NCBI GenBank assembly: GCA_950295325.1
Contig: OX485804.1
Span: forward strand, 15,874,001-15,934,000
Source of the DNA: Polytrichum commune
Lineage: Eukaryota; Streptophyta; Polytrichopsida; Polytrichales; Polytrichaceae
Reading direction: 5' to 3'
DNA length: 60,000 bases
The first letter of the stretch is position 1. Each line of letters begins with the position of its first letter. The translations under genes were made by a program, and so were the position numbers. Below the pieces are notes generated by a model. That model was given only the letters and a program-made list of their open reading frames with translations. It had not been told where the DNA came from and made no database searches. Below, piece by piece: positions 22,441 to 34,772 of this stretch.

Positions 22441-24228
22441 AATATATGTATAGATAATAAATTATTGAGAGAAGGACAAGAAGAATGTAGGTTGAATTAG
22501 TAGCAATAGGTGAGATTAGAAATATCAGTAATATAGAAAATAGTGCACGAAGAGCAAAAGCGGTTGACTAAGAAACTAAAATTCTTTTGATAAAAAAATG
22601 AAAAGTATGAAGATTTATTGTTGGAAGCTACAAAAATGCATATAGAAATAGTCTAATATTTGTAGTAGATAAAACTTCAAAAAGATTCAAACGTACAATT
22701 TTAGGATATAGATACTAATACTAATATGAATAAACAAATTTGATTTCTATACTAAGGTTGCCATATAAGCATCCATATTTTTCAGTAAATTTGTTGTTGT
22801 CTAAAAAGATAAAATTGAATTAAAAGGAAAACTAACTATTTATTTTAGAAATTCTTTCATTTTTTCTTAATTTTAATTTTAATTTTTTTGTCTTTTGTAG
22901 CTTTTGCAATGAATTTTGTTGTATAGTCTGTATATTGTAATGGTCATCATCTTTTTGAGCACTTGCTAGCATCTAAATACTTACACTTGCACGTTGTTCA
23001 TTCGACATATTTTCCTCTCAAATGTTGTAATGATACTTTCGTCTATCATGTTTTGAAATTTTATTTGAATATTTGTCATTTTCGTATTCTATCAATATAA
23101 CTTTATATTTTTTCTTATATGCCAGCCAAGTTCTTCGGAAATTGTGCAAACAGGATACCATACGAGCATGTAATATAATCCAAATATTTATTCATGTTTA
23201 CACAGAAACAATTGATTTCAAAATACAATAGCAATGGATTTCAAACTATAATACAATGGGTTTTTTTAATACAATACAATTATATTTCATAATACAATAC
23301 AATGAGGATCAAATACTATATGCTAGAAAGTCTATCAATTCGAGAGGAGGGTCCTTGTGGTTTATACGAGCCCGTAAAGTAGTTTATAATGAAGAGGTCT
23401 CAAGGTTGATCCCCGATTCCGACAAAATCCCTAAGTCCTCAAATGGGGGAAAATGGGGGCGGGGGCCTAAGACAAAAGCCAAGGCCTTAAAAAAAATCCA
23501 ATTTGTACATGAGTTTTTTGCATTTTTATTGAATTAATAAATTTTAAATAAACATCAATGAATCTAATGCCTGAATATATATATCTTGTTTTCTTGTAAA
23601 TTTTGCAAATTCTTCTTTCATCTCACCGTGAATGGCTATAAGAATTTCAATATCATAAATTTTCCATTTAATAAGGTTTTTTCTTCAACTTCCGAATCTC
23701 CCAACTCTACTTCATTTATTTTTTAAATATTTTTTAATGTTTCTTTTGATTTTAAAGCTATTACCCTACCTCTCTTCTTTTTTCCGATATCATCATCTTT
23801 CCTAATATTATCTTTGACCTCTCTTCTCATGCTCATATCTCTACATCCCTTAATATTTTGTGGCATTTGAGTTCCAATCACTTCTACATCTTTATCATTG
23901 AACAACTATAAATTATTGGGAATTCTACTTCCTAATAAGGGTCTATGCAATCCAAATTGTGGTTGACTTCACGACATCTCAGGAGAATTTTGGCTCCATT
24001 TGTTGGGTTTCGGAACCACTCCCATCTTGCGAGAATCCTACCATTGAAGAAAAAAAATGTCAAAAAAAATTCAATCAATTTTTTTTTCTATCTACAACAA
24101 ACTCCCAAGAACTTTGACTTCTGGGCATTTGCAAGAAACGGCCATGTGCATCTTAATAACTATTGTGCCCTAAACAAATTATTAAAATATGCATGCCAAC
24201 CAATGACAATTGTTTCACTGCCATGGTC
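22441..24228. other. Unassigned very AT-rich DNA
   Basis: AT content is very high from 22440 to 23250. No genes, RNAs or element termini were recognised. Confidence 0.45.
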
Positions 24229-24545
24229 TGCTGGAATTTGCGTCAAGCCTATCTCTTGGAGTATAATGGATAGGCTTGACGCAAATTCCAGCATCCCCTA
24301 ACTCTACATGAAGTCCTACATGGCAGGCTGTGGATAAGAGTGCAATTTATGACAGACCATGCACTCTTATCCACAGCCTGCCATGTAGGACTTCATGTAG
24401 AGTTTTCATCCACGAATTTTCTTTGAGCCTTTAGGCCTTCACCTCTTAGTGTAAAGTGAACTTGGACAATCTCCGCCTTTTTGACCAATGAGAGCTCTTA
24501 CATTGCCATGATCAGGGCCCTTCAGCCTTGTGTGTGAAGTGGCCC
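24229..24545. mobile_element. Family-C element carrying two adjacent perfect hairpins
   Basis: Two inverted duplications lie side by side. Hairpin 1 has 25-bp arms (24229-24253 and 24269-24293) starting TGCTGGAATTTGCGTC. Hairpin 2 has perfect 45-bp arms (24300-24344 and 24360-24404) starting AACTCTACATGAAGTC. Each has a 15-nt loop. Flanking text and the right end GTGTGAAGTGGCCCT at 24545 match family C (compare about 5060-5300 and 5500-5808), so the hairpins arose by inverted duplication of segments of that element. The left element end was not found. Confidence 0.8.
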
Positions 24546-25917
24546 TAAGTATCTAAACAAAAGCATGATATGTTGTGTAACTCAAAATTTAATTTATCGA
24601 TTGTTTGAATTTTATATGAGACCAATATGCCTATGCTCTTGATTTATTTAAGGACAGTGTGTGATTACATTATACATTTTTTTAGAGACTCAAAGATGTT
24701 CAATATACTTGAATATAGTATTGGGGGTACAAGCATGTATCAAGTCATGGTTGACTTTGTTTTTTTAGCGCCAATGGGATGTATTTTTGGTTTTTTAATT
24801 CATAGTGTCGTACTTGTGTCCATATTTTGTGCATAAACTACACAAGTCATACCACAAAGTACATGTTTGTTTTCTAAAAGAAAGTAAATATCAAATGAAC
24901 ATCAACCCTTAAGTATCCACACGACCAAATGCATTCAGAAATTAGATACCATGAAGATTGTCATATTTAAGTTGAGATACAAAACCTCTCTCTCTCTACT
25001 TTTGTTCTTACTGTGCCATAGATGAACAAATTTGGTAAAAAAAACATAACCCTAGTGAGCTTAATGTTCTAGGGTTAAGTAAGGTTTACTTAACTGTTTT
25101 CAACCATTGATCTCACACTAAGGATCTACGGATGAGAGCATTTACCTAATCATATATGAAGGGTGAGGAAAGCATTGAGACCTCCTTTCAAAGGTTAAAA
25201 CCGCTTATGCAGTTTTACCCTAAGTAACTTCTTGGATTAGTGTGAGTTAGTGAATACTTGTGGAAGGTGTACACTAAAGGCCTCAGTATTGTTACACACT
25301 AAGCTCAAATGGCCAAAGAACATGTAGAGTACTTAATATTGTTAAGTATTCTTAGATACAAACCACATGATTTTACCGTATTCATTTGTGTGACATAGAT
25401 AACAATTGGGTTCTGCTGTTATTCACCTCGTGTACGTTGCTGACCCTCTCTTTGGATTTGGTTGGTGGCATGGGCACAGGTGAGGCAAACCTTTCACATT
25501 TTGGACGGCCATCTTAGGTTTTGTATTTCATCTTCATGCAAAAATATTGTGTGTACAAGGCTTATTACAAAGCCTTGTTCACTTGTGAATAAGAGGCACC
25601 TACTCTTTTGATAGTGACTTGTTATGTATTGGATATGTTATGTTTTATTTCACTTAAGGTTTGAAAAGCTTACAACCTTAGAGGTGTGAATACTCAAAGG
25701 TTTTAGTAATGCTTTGAACACATACCAGTGGAAGCATTTTATAAATACTTAGAAGTAATCTTGCAATGATGTGAACAAGAGGGATGGTCCCACCCACCCT
25801 CCCGGGTTTTGGAAGGTTTATAGATATGTTATAAAATGATATGGCCTCTAAACAAGAGGATGTACTAAGAAGGAGCTATGCTGGAAAGTAAGCATAGAAT
25901 CTGTTCAACCAATGGCC

Positions 25918-25920
<3 letters not shown>
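24546..25920. other. Unassigned DNA
   Basis: No feature was supported. A search by eye for LTR, gag or integrase motifs on the + strand found none that hold up. Confidence 0.4.
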
Positions 25921-25983
<63 letters not shown>

Positions 25984-25987
25984 CTCT
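25921..25987. repeat. (CT)n microsatellite, about 33 units
   Basis: It is a near-pure CT dinucleotide run of about 67 bp with one interruption at 25981. The open frames over it (Ser-Leu or Arg-Glu repeats) are not genes. Confidence 0.98.
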
Positions 25988-28369
25988 TTTTGGTGTCCTT
26001 ACACCGCTCAAACACGAGCACCCGACTACAAAATTTGACCACATTCTATAAGGCCCACATAGCTTTATGCATGTCAAATTTCAACATCAATCTCACAAGC
26101 ATGCATGAGCTATCGTGCTCATATCGTGCTAATATTTTAACGTCGATAGTGATTGGCTTAGACCTATACCTGGGGTGCACTCTTCATTGGAAACTTAAAC
26201 GACGTGCATGAGTCAGCATTGAATTAAACCCCCCATAAACAAAAATTTATAAAGAACAACAAGTGTGTACGTACTAACAACATGCTAGAAAATGGACTCA
26301 TGTATTTATACTAAGCTTTTCCAATTCAATGTTATAAATTCCTCCACTACATATACTAATCATAAACCATGAATTAGATAAGCCTTTGTTACATATAAAG
26401 TCATACAAGAAATGGGTGCAAAGCTAAGAATTGTCAAGTTAAGGCCTACTTGCCTTAATGAAAATTTAAATACATTGGAATAGGCCATGTTGAGAATAAA
26501 ATTTTACCCTTCATTTTCACTCCCATTGGTCTTTATTTACCGCAAGTGTTGGCCCCGGGCTTGAGTGCCTTTTCACATGAAAGTAGCGATCAAGGGCTAG
26601 AGCCCAATGGGCATCTTGCATGATGTAGAGACCATCACATCATCAACATCTATATTCATCATATTACATCGATTTCACAACAATTTAAATCTTATCAAAC
26701 TACAATAATGAATTCATGCCAATCAAACATAGCATGTTGTAATTTTATTCACTCGTGTCTACGTTTTACGATTGCAAGATCTAAAAGGCTGAAACGTGAG
26801 TTGAAAAAGCAACACTACAAATGCATTGACTAAATGTTGAATAACATAGTAATGTAAAGATACCAAACCATAAAGGGTAGGTTACATATTGACTCAACAT
26901 TACATGTTGATCATGTGCATTTTGAGGTAGGTTCTTGGTAGGCTATATACACAAGTGCGTCTCATTACTTAGACCACTTCTCAACAATGAGGTTGAATGA
27001 ATAACCACTTTTATAATTCACAATATGTTGTTCTAACATTGATGGAAGGTTAGCTAGTCACATGCTATAAATAGAAGAAGAAGAAGGTGAGGACGTTTTG
27101 GGTGGAAAATGTTATTGATGTGAAAGGTGCCCATAGTGGCTAATTTGTTAATGCATGCATGCCATTTCACCTTGTAAAGGTAACAACATGTAGTGCAACA
27201 AAAAATGAAGGGCACTACATCACAAACCTCCAGGTCCATAAATCAATACCATATTCACATTGATTCAATCACATCACAATACCATTTTTGAATCAATGCC
27301 TACCAAACACAAGGTTACAATTTTGGTATGTATCAAATAAATTAATAGTCCATTAAGAGTTTCAAGATCTAAAAGGACAAAATGTGAGTTGAGGCAATGT
27401 TGAATGAATGACTTCCTAAACTGCGACGAATTAACATCCTATTTACAATGGAAGATGTAATGGTGATGATGGCGAGGTCATTGCCCCCACTGTTCCCTAC
27501 CGTTCTTGCATGATTAAAAAGTTTTAAAAGAAAAATGCCACATGCAAAGATCCAAGCTAAGCAAACATGTGGACTCCCCCCCCCCCCCCCCCCCGGAAAA
27601 ACACACACAACAACAACAACAACAACAACAAGGAGAAGGTAGAAATGTGGGTTGGAGGACTACAATTGCAATAGGTGGGGTGTGGATGAAACTTGGGTGA
27701 GGTGACATACATGCAGGGGTGGGGGGTCATGGGCATGGACATGGACACACATGTATATGATGGGTATGCATAAGGAATTGGGGGCACATGGTTGCATGGG
27801 ATTAGAAGATTGGGATAACATTCGTCATCAATTCATATGCACGGGGACCACGGGTCAGAACGGATACAAAATTGCATGGCGTGAAGGGGGGTTGGGTTGG
27901 CCTGGTTATTAAATTCATATGCATGGATGCGACGGACCAGGACGGCATGGGTCCAAGCTCAAGCTAGTGTGGAGAGACGTTTAAACTATGAAGGGTTTGC
28001 AACGACATTGACTCGGCATCAAACTTTGGCCACATGCATTTTGAGTCGAAAATTAAGAAAAGAAAAGAAAGGTCAATGGTTTACATTGTTGTGAAGCACC
28101 CATTCACCGTCTCCTACCCATGATTGGCCACTTACATGTTTTAAATGTACGTAGTCCAATGTAAGCGTTTGCACCGAAACTTGGCCCCACAAACCACGCT
28201 ACAAAAATGGGGGAAAATAATTGTAAGCACACACGGTTCATTTGAAAAAGAAGCAACATGTTGGGGACAAAGATGGGTACGTAGAAGGAACCTCATCTAT
28301 GGAGGCTTTCTAAGTTAGTCCTTGCACCTTAAGCTAAGAGCGGAGTGTCGGCAAAACTAAGTTAAGTTA
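25988..28369. other. Unassigned DNA with a degenerate direct repeat and a C19 run
   Basis: Around 26640-26815 and 27235-27400 the text recurs loosely, ending in CAAGATCTAAAAGG followed by TGAGTTGA, suggesting an old direct duplication about 590 bp apart. A run of 19 C lies at 27576-27594, followed by a (CAA)n tract at about 27604-27630. No gene was found. Confidence 0.5.
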
Positions 28370-28731
28370 GGGCCGGTGTACCGGGGTCCCAAGTCCCGAG
28401 TCATTTGAGGTCAATTCGTGCGATCTTAGCCGTTGAGAGCATGGAAGTGGGGGCTCACCATTTCATATGGGTTCCAAGTCCCAAGTATGACATGGATGTT
28501 TACATGGCAATACTTTATGGAGGTGAGGTGTAGGGTTTGTGTCGAGAGTGGGGCTGGGCAAAAAGTTAGATCCACCTCTCAACACAAGTCCTGTGAATAA
28601 TTTGACGTGAAATAATCAAGATCTGACTTTACTGATAATTAACCATATTCGAAGGGTTTCTTGAGCCTCAAAAGTTGGGACTTGCTAGCGTGAGTGGGGC
28701 TTGGGACTTGGGACCCCATGTGAACCGACCC
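28370..28731. mobile_element. PIF/Harbinger-type MITE (362 bp) with TTA duplication
   Basis: The left end GGGCCGGTGTACCGGGGTCC and the right end, reverse complement GGGTCGGTTCACATGGGGTC, are inverted copies continuing into CCAAGTCCC. TTA lies at 28367-28369 and 28732-28734, the 3-bp duplication typical of PIF/Harbinger elements. It is non-coding. A Harbinger transposase relic is 6 kb away but no link can be shown. Confidence 0.85.
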
Positions 28732-30579
28732 TTAGTATAAGTTTAAGTGGGAAAGGACATGAGAAAGAGTTTTGTACGGCATCCAAACTCGACAACTAGG
28801 GTTTCACTCTTTGATTCATTATATGGCCCACCCGCACCTATCTTGTGTGTGTGTGTGTGTTCGTACCTAAGGCCAAGGGTCATGACCATGAAATTATGAG
28901 GGCCCTTGAAATTAATTGGAAGGTGTTACCATGAAAGTTTGAAACTTCGTTTTGGGTGGTTTCAAGTTTTCAAGTTTAGTGTCAAGATTCTACTTCAAGT
29001 GCAATAGAGTTATGCATGAAGTTCCTCAAAGAGGCACGTGTTTGTGGGTTTGGTCCTTTTTTGAGAGAATTTTCTATTAAGAGCTCGTTAGTTCATCGTG
29101 TCTTAGAGCCTATTTTGAAAGTTGGATGAAACTCCTTGGACCTCATCTTGTTGTCCCAAAATATTTAAGAAAATTTCAAGATCTAAAATAGAGTTTTTAT
29201 GTGGAATCCACATCATGAATCGTGGATTGGCCTATGCAAAACTAGCTTTGTCCTAGTATAACAACCTATAACTTTGGATTTGAATAACCCATCACCACTC
29301 TTTGAACATGTTAATTCAAACCTTATGAAAGGCTTGGGTAACGTCATGGATATGCTCTCAAAATCAAGTTTTAGCCAACTAAACAAGAGGTTGACCCCAA
29401 AGACTTTACACATAACCCTAATAAGGCATCACTTTCATGAATCTTCTATCAAATTCATGAACCTTTAGTCACATTCTTCAACCATTTTACCACACTCTTT
29501 GTAAGGAAATAATATTGCTTGATATCTTAGAGTAAACATGGGTCAATTCACATTTTCTTCCCAGCTTTGATTTCAATGACAAGATTTCCTTTCTCGGATG
29601 AGAAACATGACACTAGGTAAGAAAGTTGGGAAAGTGGTAGGCTTAGTCTATGTTGAAATGAAAAAGGTTGAAGGACTATGATGTTCAAGATTATTATGTC
29701 TCAACCAACTTTGCTAGAATGTTCTAGCATTTTCCACCAACGGCGATGCTTTACATTTCAATGGCCATGGGCCCTAAAGCTCTAGTGTAAAATGCCTTGT
29801 ACTTGTCATCTACCTTGACTAGAACATTCTATCATTTCCATTATATTGCATGAGTCATGAAACCAAGTTACATGCTATGGATGCATCGAACAAACAAACA
29901 AAGACAAGAGCACGATAACTTCACCCACAACCCAGAGAGCAAAGCTCAAGGGAGCCCATGAGCGCTCCAGATGCCTTAATTTGTAAAAACCTAGAACCCA
30001 AATGCAAACCCTAACAAGAACAAACATGGTAGTCATCGAGGGCTATTACATGTAACAACAGTGGATGATGATGATGTGAAATGAATGAAACTAGCATATT
30101 TATTGCTAACCTTCTCTCTAAACATGAGGGCTCCTTTTTTGCACATCTATCTTCACCTTAATATTCTTAATAGTCATTTTAAATGTACACACTAGAGGAA
30201 AATAACACCTCTTCCTTATGCATAGGATGTACGCTAATGCCTCGAATAATATCCCATCTTTCACTTATGTTAGTTTATGCATGGTGTGAAGAGTCCACTC
30301 CCTTGGGAGCTAGTGGAGGAGAGTGATTGAGAAAATCAATGCATTACACGTTTCTATGACCATGAAATATGGAAAATTTTCAATTAAATGAAATATATTG
30401 TTATTGTCAATGCCCATGACACATACTCCAAATTGTAAATTTGATTGAGACTTACAATGAATTTGGGGTAACTTTTTATCACAACTAATTGACTAGATCA
30501 TGACATTGGTGTTCAACATTTAAATTGGTTGAACTTTACATTGCTAGTTTATCAATTCAATACAAGAATCATGAGATGG
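28732..30579. other. Unassigned DNA with family-C fragments
   Basis: Pieces of family C occur at about 28861-28915 and 29745-29800. A palindromic CTAGAATGTTCTAG motif near 29712 recurs in inverted form near 29818. No gene was found. Confidence 0.45.
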
Positions 30580-32640
30580 GTAGGCGTTTTGGTGAAGTGC
30601 CAACTATCAAAGGTAAGCACACATAGGATTCATGGATTCCCATGAAGCAATGTTGGCTGAAAAGTATGACCTCACTTAAGTGGTTAGTTGGGGTGATATG
30701 ACCCCACCTTCCGAAATCAGGTGGGCATAACCTCCCTCTCATCCAAAACACATTTCGAGAGTGCATACCACACAATAAGTTAAACATAAAGGGGGGGGGG
30801 GGCATCGAGGTGTCGCTAGCTAGATGGATGGATGTGTGCATATGGATAGATCCACGTGCCTAAAACATGTTCCGAGAACTGATATACAATGTGTTAAACA
30901 AACATGGGGAGACTGACCTCATTAAGGTGAGGTTAGATAGATAAATTGATGAGTGGATGAGTGTGTGCATGTAGATAGAACCACGTAATTATCCAAAGCA
31001 TGTTTTAAGCTAACATTGGAGACATATTGAGTTGAGGTTGGATGGTCGGATGAATGAATGGATGTAAAATATGCATATGGATGGAACACACACATCCAAC
31101 ACACCTCTTGAGAATTTGAATATGTAATGAGCTAAAAATAGGGGAGATTGATGGCAAATTGACTACATTGATGTAAGGTTAGCTAGCTGATTGAATGCAT
31201 GCATATGGATAGGACCACGAATTTACCCAAAATATATTCTAAGAATCAATATTATGCACCGAGATAAACATAGGAGAGATATAGAGGTGAGGATGATTTG
31301 GATAGAACCAATTACCACATAATCATCCACAACACATTTCAAGAATCAATATGCAACAAACTAACATAGGGGAGAGATTCAGATGTGTTGGATGGTCGAT
31401 GTTGGACATAACCACACATTCATCCAACACACATTTCAAGAATCGATATGTAGTGAGCTAAGCAAAGAAGGAAATTGACATCATTGACTAATTGGTTGGT
31501 TGGATGTGTGCATAATACATTTGAAAATCAACACACAACAAGCTAAATAAAGGGAAAACCAACATTGTATATGTGAGAATAGATGGATAAATGAATGTGT
31601 GCACATGGTACAAAACATACAATGATCCAAAACACATATTGAGGATCCATATGCAATGAGCTAATTATAGAGGAAATTGTCATCATGAGGTGAGGTTGGT
31701 TGGTTGAATGGATGGATTTGTGCATAGCATGTTTTGAAAATCAATACTACAAAGGGGGAAACCCAACATTGTTGAGGTGAGAATGGATGGATGAATGAGT
31801 GTGCACACAAGTATAACCACACTTTGATCCAAATCCCATTTCAAGAATCCATTTGTTGTGAGCCAAACATTTGGGAAACTAACATCAATGTGGTGAAGTT
31901 GGATGGATGGATGGATACCCCTATGTAAAAGTCAACACGCAACAAGCTAAGAAAGGGATAACCAACATCTCAGAGTTAAGAATGAATGGTAGAATGAATG
32001 TGTGCATAAGAACCACACATTGATCCAAAACCCTTTTCAAGTATCCATATGCAGTGAACCAAACATATGTAGTGAATAACTTGACATCAATGAGGTGAGG
32101 CTAGCTACATAAAATATGATATTTAGTGTTACTTACTGTTTGGAGTTACATGTTCCTATATCTTTTTTATTATTAATGTACTTTTTTTACCAAGTTAAGA
32201 TGTTAGCGTTCTATAATGTCCAAACAACCAATTCGACCATGATTGGTAAAAAATGAGATATACAGTAGACACTTATAGCATTGTGTAATTCCAAATAGGA
32301 AGTCACACTAAATATCATATTTTGTGTAGCTAGATGGATGAGTGGATAACATAATATAAAAACCATTACACAATGAACTAAAGATTTGGGGAGACCAATA
32401 TCATGGATGGATGAATGAGCGCATGCGTGCAATGCAAAGAACCACACATCACTCCAAAACACATTTTTAGAATCCATATACAATGCACTACACATAGGTT
32501 AACCGACACTATTAAGACGAGAGTGGTTGAAGTTGGTTAATTGGATAAATGTGTGCAAAACAAGTTGTGAAAATTAATATGCAACGAGCTAAACATAGGG
32601 GAGACCAACATTATTGGAGAGAGATAACCCTCGAGTAGAC
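30580..32640. repeat. Degenerate tandem array, about 16 units of roughly 95-130 bp
   Basis: Each unit combines a GGATGGATG-rich part, a TGTGCATATGGAT part, and a variant of CCAAAACACATTTCAAGAAT followed by ATATGCAATGAGCTAAACAT and AGGGGAGA. Successive anchors lie near 30747, 30860, 30992, 31100, 31217, 31328, 31418, 31511, 31626, 31724, 31828, 31921, 32023, 32349, 32453 and 32560. From about 31418 on, two unit types alternate, giving a period near 200 bp. A MITE (32108-32326) interrupts the array. A run of 12 G lies at 30791-30802. No coding potential. Confidence 0.85.
32108..32326. mobile_element. Short T-family MITE (219 bp) inside the tandem array
   Basis: The inverted ends read CATAAAATATGATATTTAGT on the left and the complement of CACAAAATATGATATTTAGT on the right, bordered by TA within GCTAGCTA / TAGCTAG. 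Interior matches the element at 6269-6485 (TTTGGAGTTAC near the left end). It interrupts the tandem array and is therefore younger than it. Confidence 0.8.
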
Positions 32641-32704
32641 TAATAACCCAAAATTAGTCTACTTGTATGCAAATACAACACGACTCATACAACATAAAAC
32701 TTGG

Positions 32705-33120
32705 ACCCCCTATAAGGTTGAGGTATCTATAGACGTCGACCATGTTCATTTAACCACTCACTAGGGTCATGTAATGTTGACATGAATGAGATCTATATTT
32801 TTTAGGTGAACGGAGTTAAGATTTATGTGACGGCGGCTTGTGATTGATCACTCTCATAAGAGTTTTAACAATTATTATAGCCAAGCATTAACGTTTAGAT
32901 GAGCGGTCATGGGTCGACTGTGTGTTACCCTAAACTTTAATGCTTCAAAATTTGAAGCAATTTCCATATTGATGAAAAAGAAAAAGAAAAATGGGACCTT
33001 TCTTTAGAAGTTGATTCTCTTTGCAAGAAAAACTAGTTCCTTGCTTTTACTCCTAAACAAATGCAAAATCTCTTACAATATTTTGTTGGTTATAGATGCC
33101 TCAACCTTAGGTTTATTGCC
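32705..33120 (+). repeat. Dispersed repeat D, copy 2
   Basis: It aligns with 10740-11140 (see that entry for shared blocks). Text on both sides, GACCTCGAGCAGACTAATTT near 33136 and CCTCGAGTAGACTAATAACC near 32629, suggests a larger inverted-repeat-bounded element, but the ends were not fixed. Confidence 0.65.
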
Positions 33121-33339
33121 GAATCATCTCAAATGACCTCGAGCAGACTAATTTTGAGTCTTTAATACTAAATATAGTATCAAATTAACTCAAAATAATA
33201 ACCTCCGGGCTGCATACTCTTTAAGGGCTTTTAAGTTGGATGAATGAGAGGTACGCTCGTATACGATAATTCCATCTCTCCAACATCGTTGAGGCGAAAA
33301 TGGATGGATGTGTGTATATGGATAGACCCATACTACACA

Positions 33340-34772
33340 TTCATTCATTCATTCATCCATCCATCCCCCCACCCACCCACCCGTCCACCTGAGCTTCCGT
33401 TGCTGCTGCTGCTGCTGCCGGCGGCGGCGACACGAGCAGCCACTTTGCAAGTCATTCCACCATCGCCAGAAAATGGGGGCAGGAATTCCACCTTCTTCCT
33501 CCAATCTTTCCATTCCCTATCGGCCAACCAACTGTCGTTCTTGTTGAGGAACTTGTCGCCGCCGATCGCGAGACAAGGCGAGGCATCTGAGAATGAGATG
33601 AACCTGCCTGCCTGCCAAGTTCGATGAGCAGCTGATGAGCGTCCGAGGCGGATTCATCGACCAGGACTCACTTCGGGAGTGTCTTTGCTGCGGTGAGCTG
33701 CTTTTATGGCTGCCGCAAGTAAGTTGCGGAGGGGACGAATGCGTGTGCGTGTGAGTGTGCGTGCGTGTAGCTAGCTGCTTCCACGAATGCTGCTATGCTG
33801 TTGCTGCCTGCAATGGCTGCTGCTGCTGCTGCTAGGTTGGTCATGACTAGGGGACCCACTATTTTTGTCGGAATCCATCCAAAGCGGCTCGGGAGGTGAG
33901 TTCCGAGTTGGCTCATCAGCTATGGTTTGGGATCGTGTATCCATACTTATTACTTACTTACATGTAACCCACATACACCTTATTCGTGAAGAACAAGAGG
34001 ACTCGGAGGATTGAAAAGAATTATGTAGAAAGTAGTGGGGTTAACTTATTATCTTCCATTGCGTTCCATTCCATTCCCTTGCCTTAGCTTGAGTCGCCTG
34101 CTGCCCCTGCAGGCTGGTTGTTGGTATGTTTTCGGGGGTTAGTGTCTGGAGGATGCGATGGGTGATCGACTGCTGGCTGCCTATGTAGTGAGTTTGTCGA
34201 CTCGAAATGTGGGTGCAGTGATTTGCTGTTGCCCTATCGATCGTCGTTAAGTGGTTGCCAAGTGGTCCATCCTTCTGTTCTTTTGTTCTTGTTGGGCTTC
34301 GGGCTGTCGGAAGTGGTACATTTGTTGCTCAATAATTCCTTCGCTGGGTTAAGAGGTGTCTGTTTTGTGCGTGTCGGTGAAGAATCACGATTCTTTCGGA
34401 TTTATTTTTGGATAATTTTGTTGTTGTTGATATGATATGAAAAGCACATCCAGCTTCCAGAGTTTGTCCTAGTTCTCTCAAGAGTGTCTCTGCTTGCTGC
34501 TTGTCTTCCTCCTCCATCGACACACAGACATATAGAAGGAAAATAAGGGTTGATGTATCCGACAGAAATCATATTTGCGAGAGAAGAGTCAATTTTCATA
34601 ATCCTGCAGCCTCCTCCTCCTCCGCCGCTGGGAATTATTAATCCTCACTGACATAATCTCTATATCAGTCATTGAATCGGGGTTCCGAGTCGTGCTTCTT
34701 AATTATTCTTTAGAGTTGCAGTTGTGCCACCGGTGTGCGGTGAATCATTTTATTTTCTGGGGAGCGAATGCA
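33340..34772 (+). promoter_or_regulatory. GC-rich upstream and 5' leader region of the membrane-protein gene
   Basis: GC content rises sharply from about 33340. Trinucleotide runs (CTG/GCC) occur near 33402-33428 and 33815-33832. A consensus-like splice donor, GAG|GTGAGT, lies at 33895/33896, so the leader may contain an intron. An ATG at 34768 opens a short frame of 17 codons that overlaps the main ATG at 34773 and could act as an upstream ORF. No TATA box or transcription start can be fixed by eye. Confidence 0.45.

Noticed and set aside
25080-25700. Possible LTR-retrotransposon internal region.
   Set aside because: No primer-binding site, protease, integrase or RT motif and no flanking direct repeats seen.
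25865-26211. Frames with Arg-Glu or Leu-Ser repeats.
   Set aside because: Translations of the CT microsatellite at 25921-25987.
29705-29835. Heat-shock-element-like CTAGAATGTTCTAG motifs.
   Set aside because: No gene is adjacent; the motif pair is better seen as part of a diverged repeat.
30580-32640. CRISPR-like regular repeats.
   Set aside because: Units of 95-130 bp are degenerate throughout, with no short identical repeat plus unique spacer; the genome is eukaryotic.
33244-33627. A 127-codon frame rich in Pro and Leu upstream of the membrane-protein gene.
   Set aside because: It is created by CATT, CCAC and CTG microsatellites in the probable leader or promoter; no domain.
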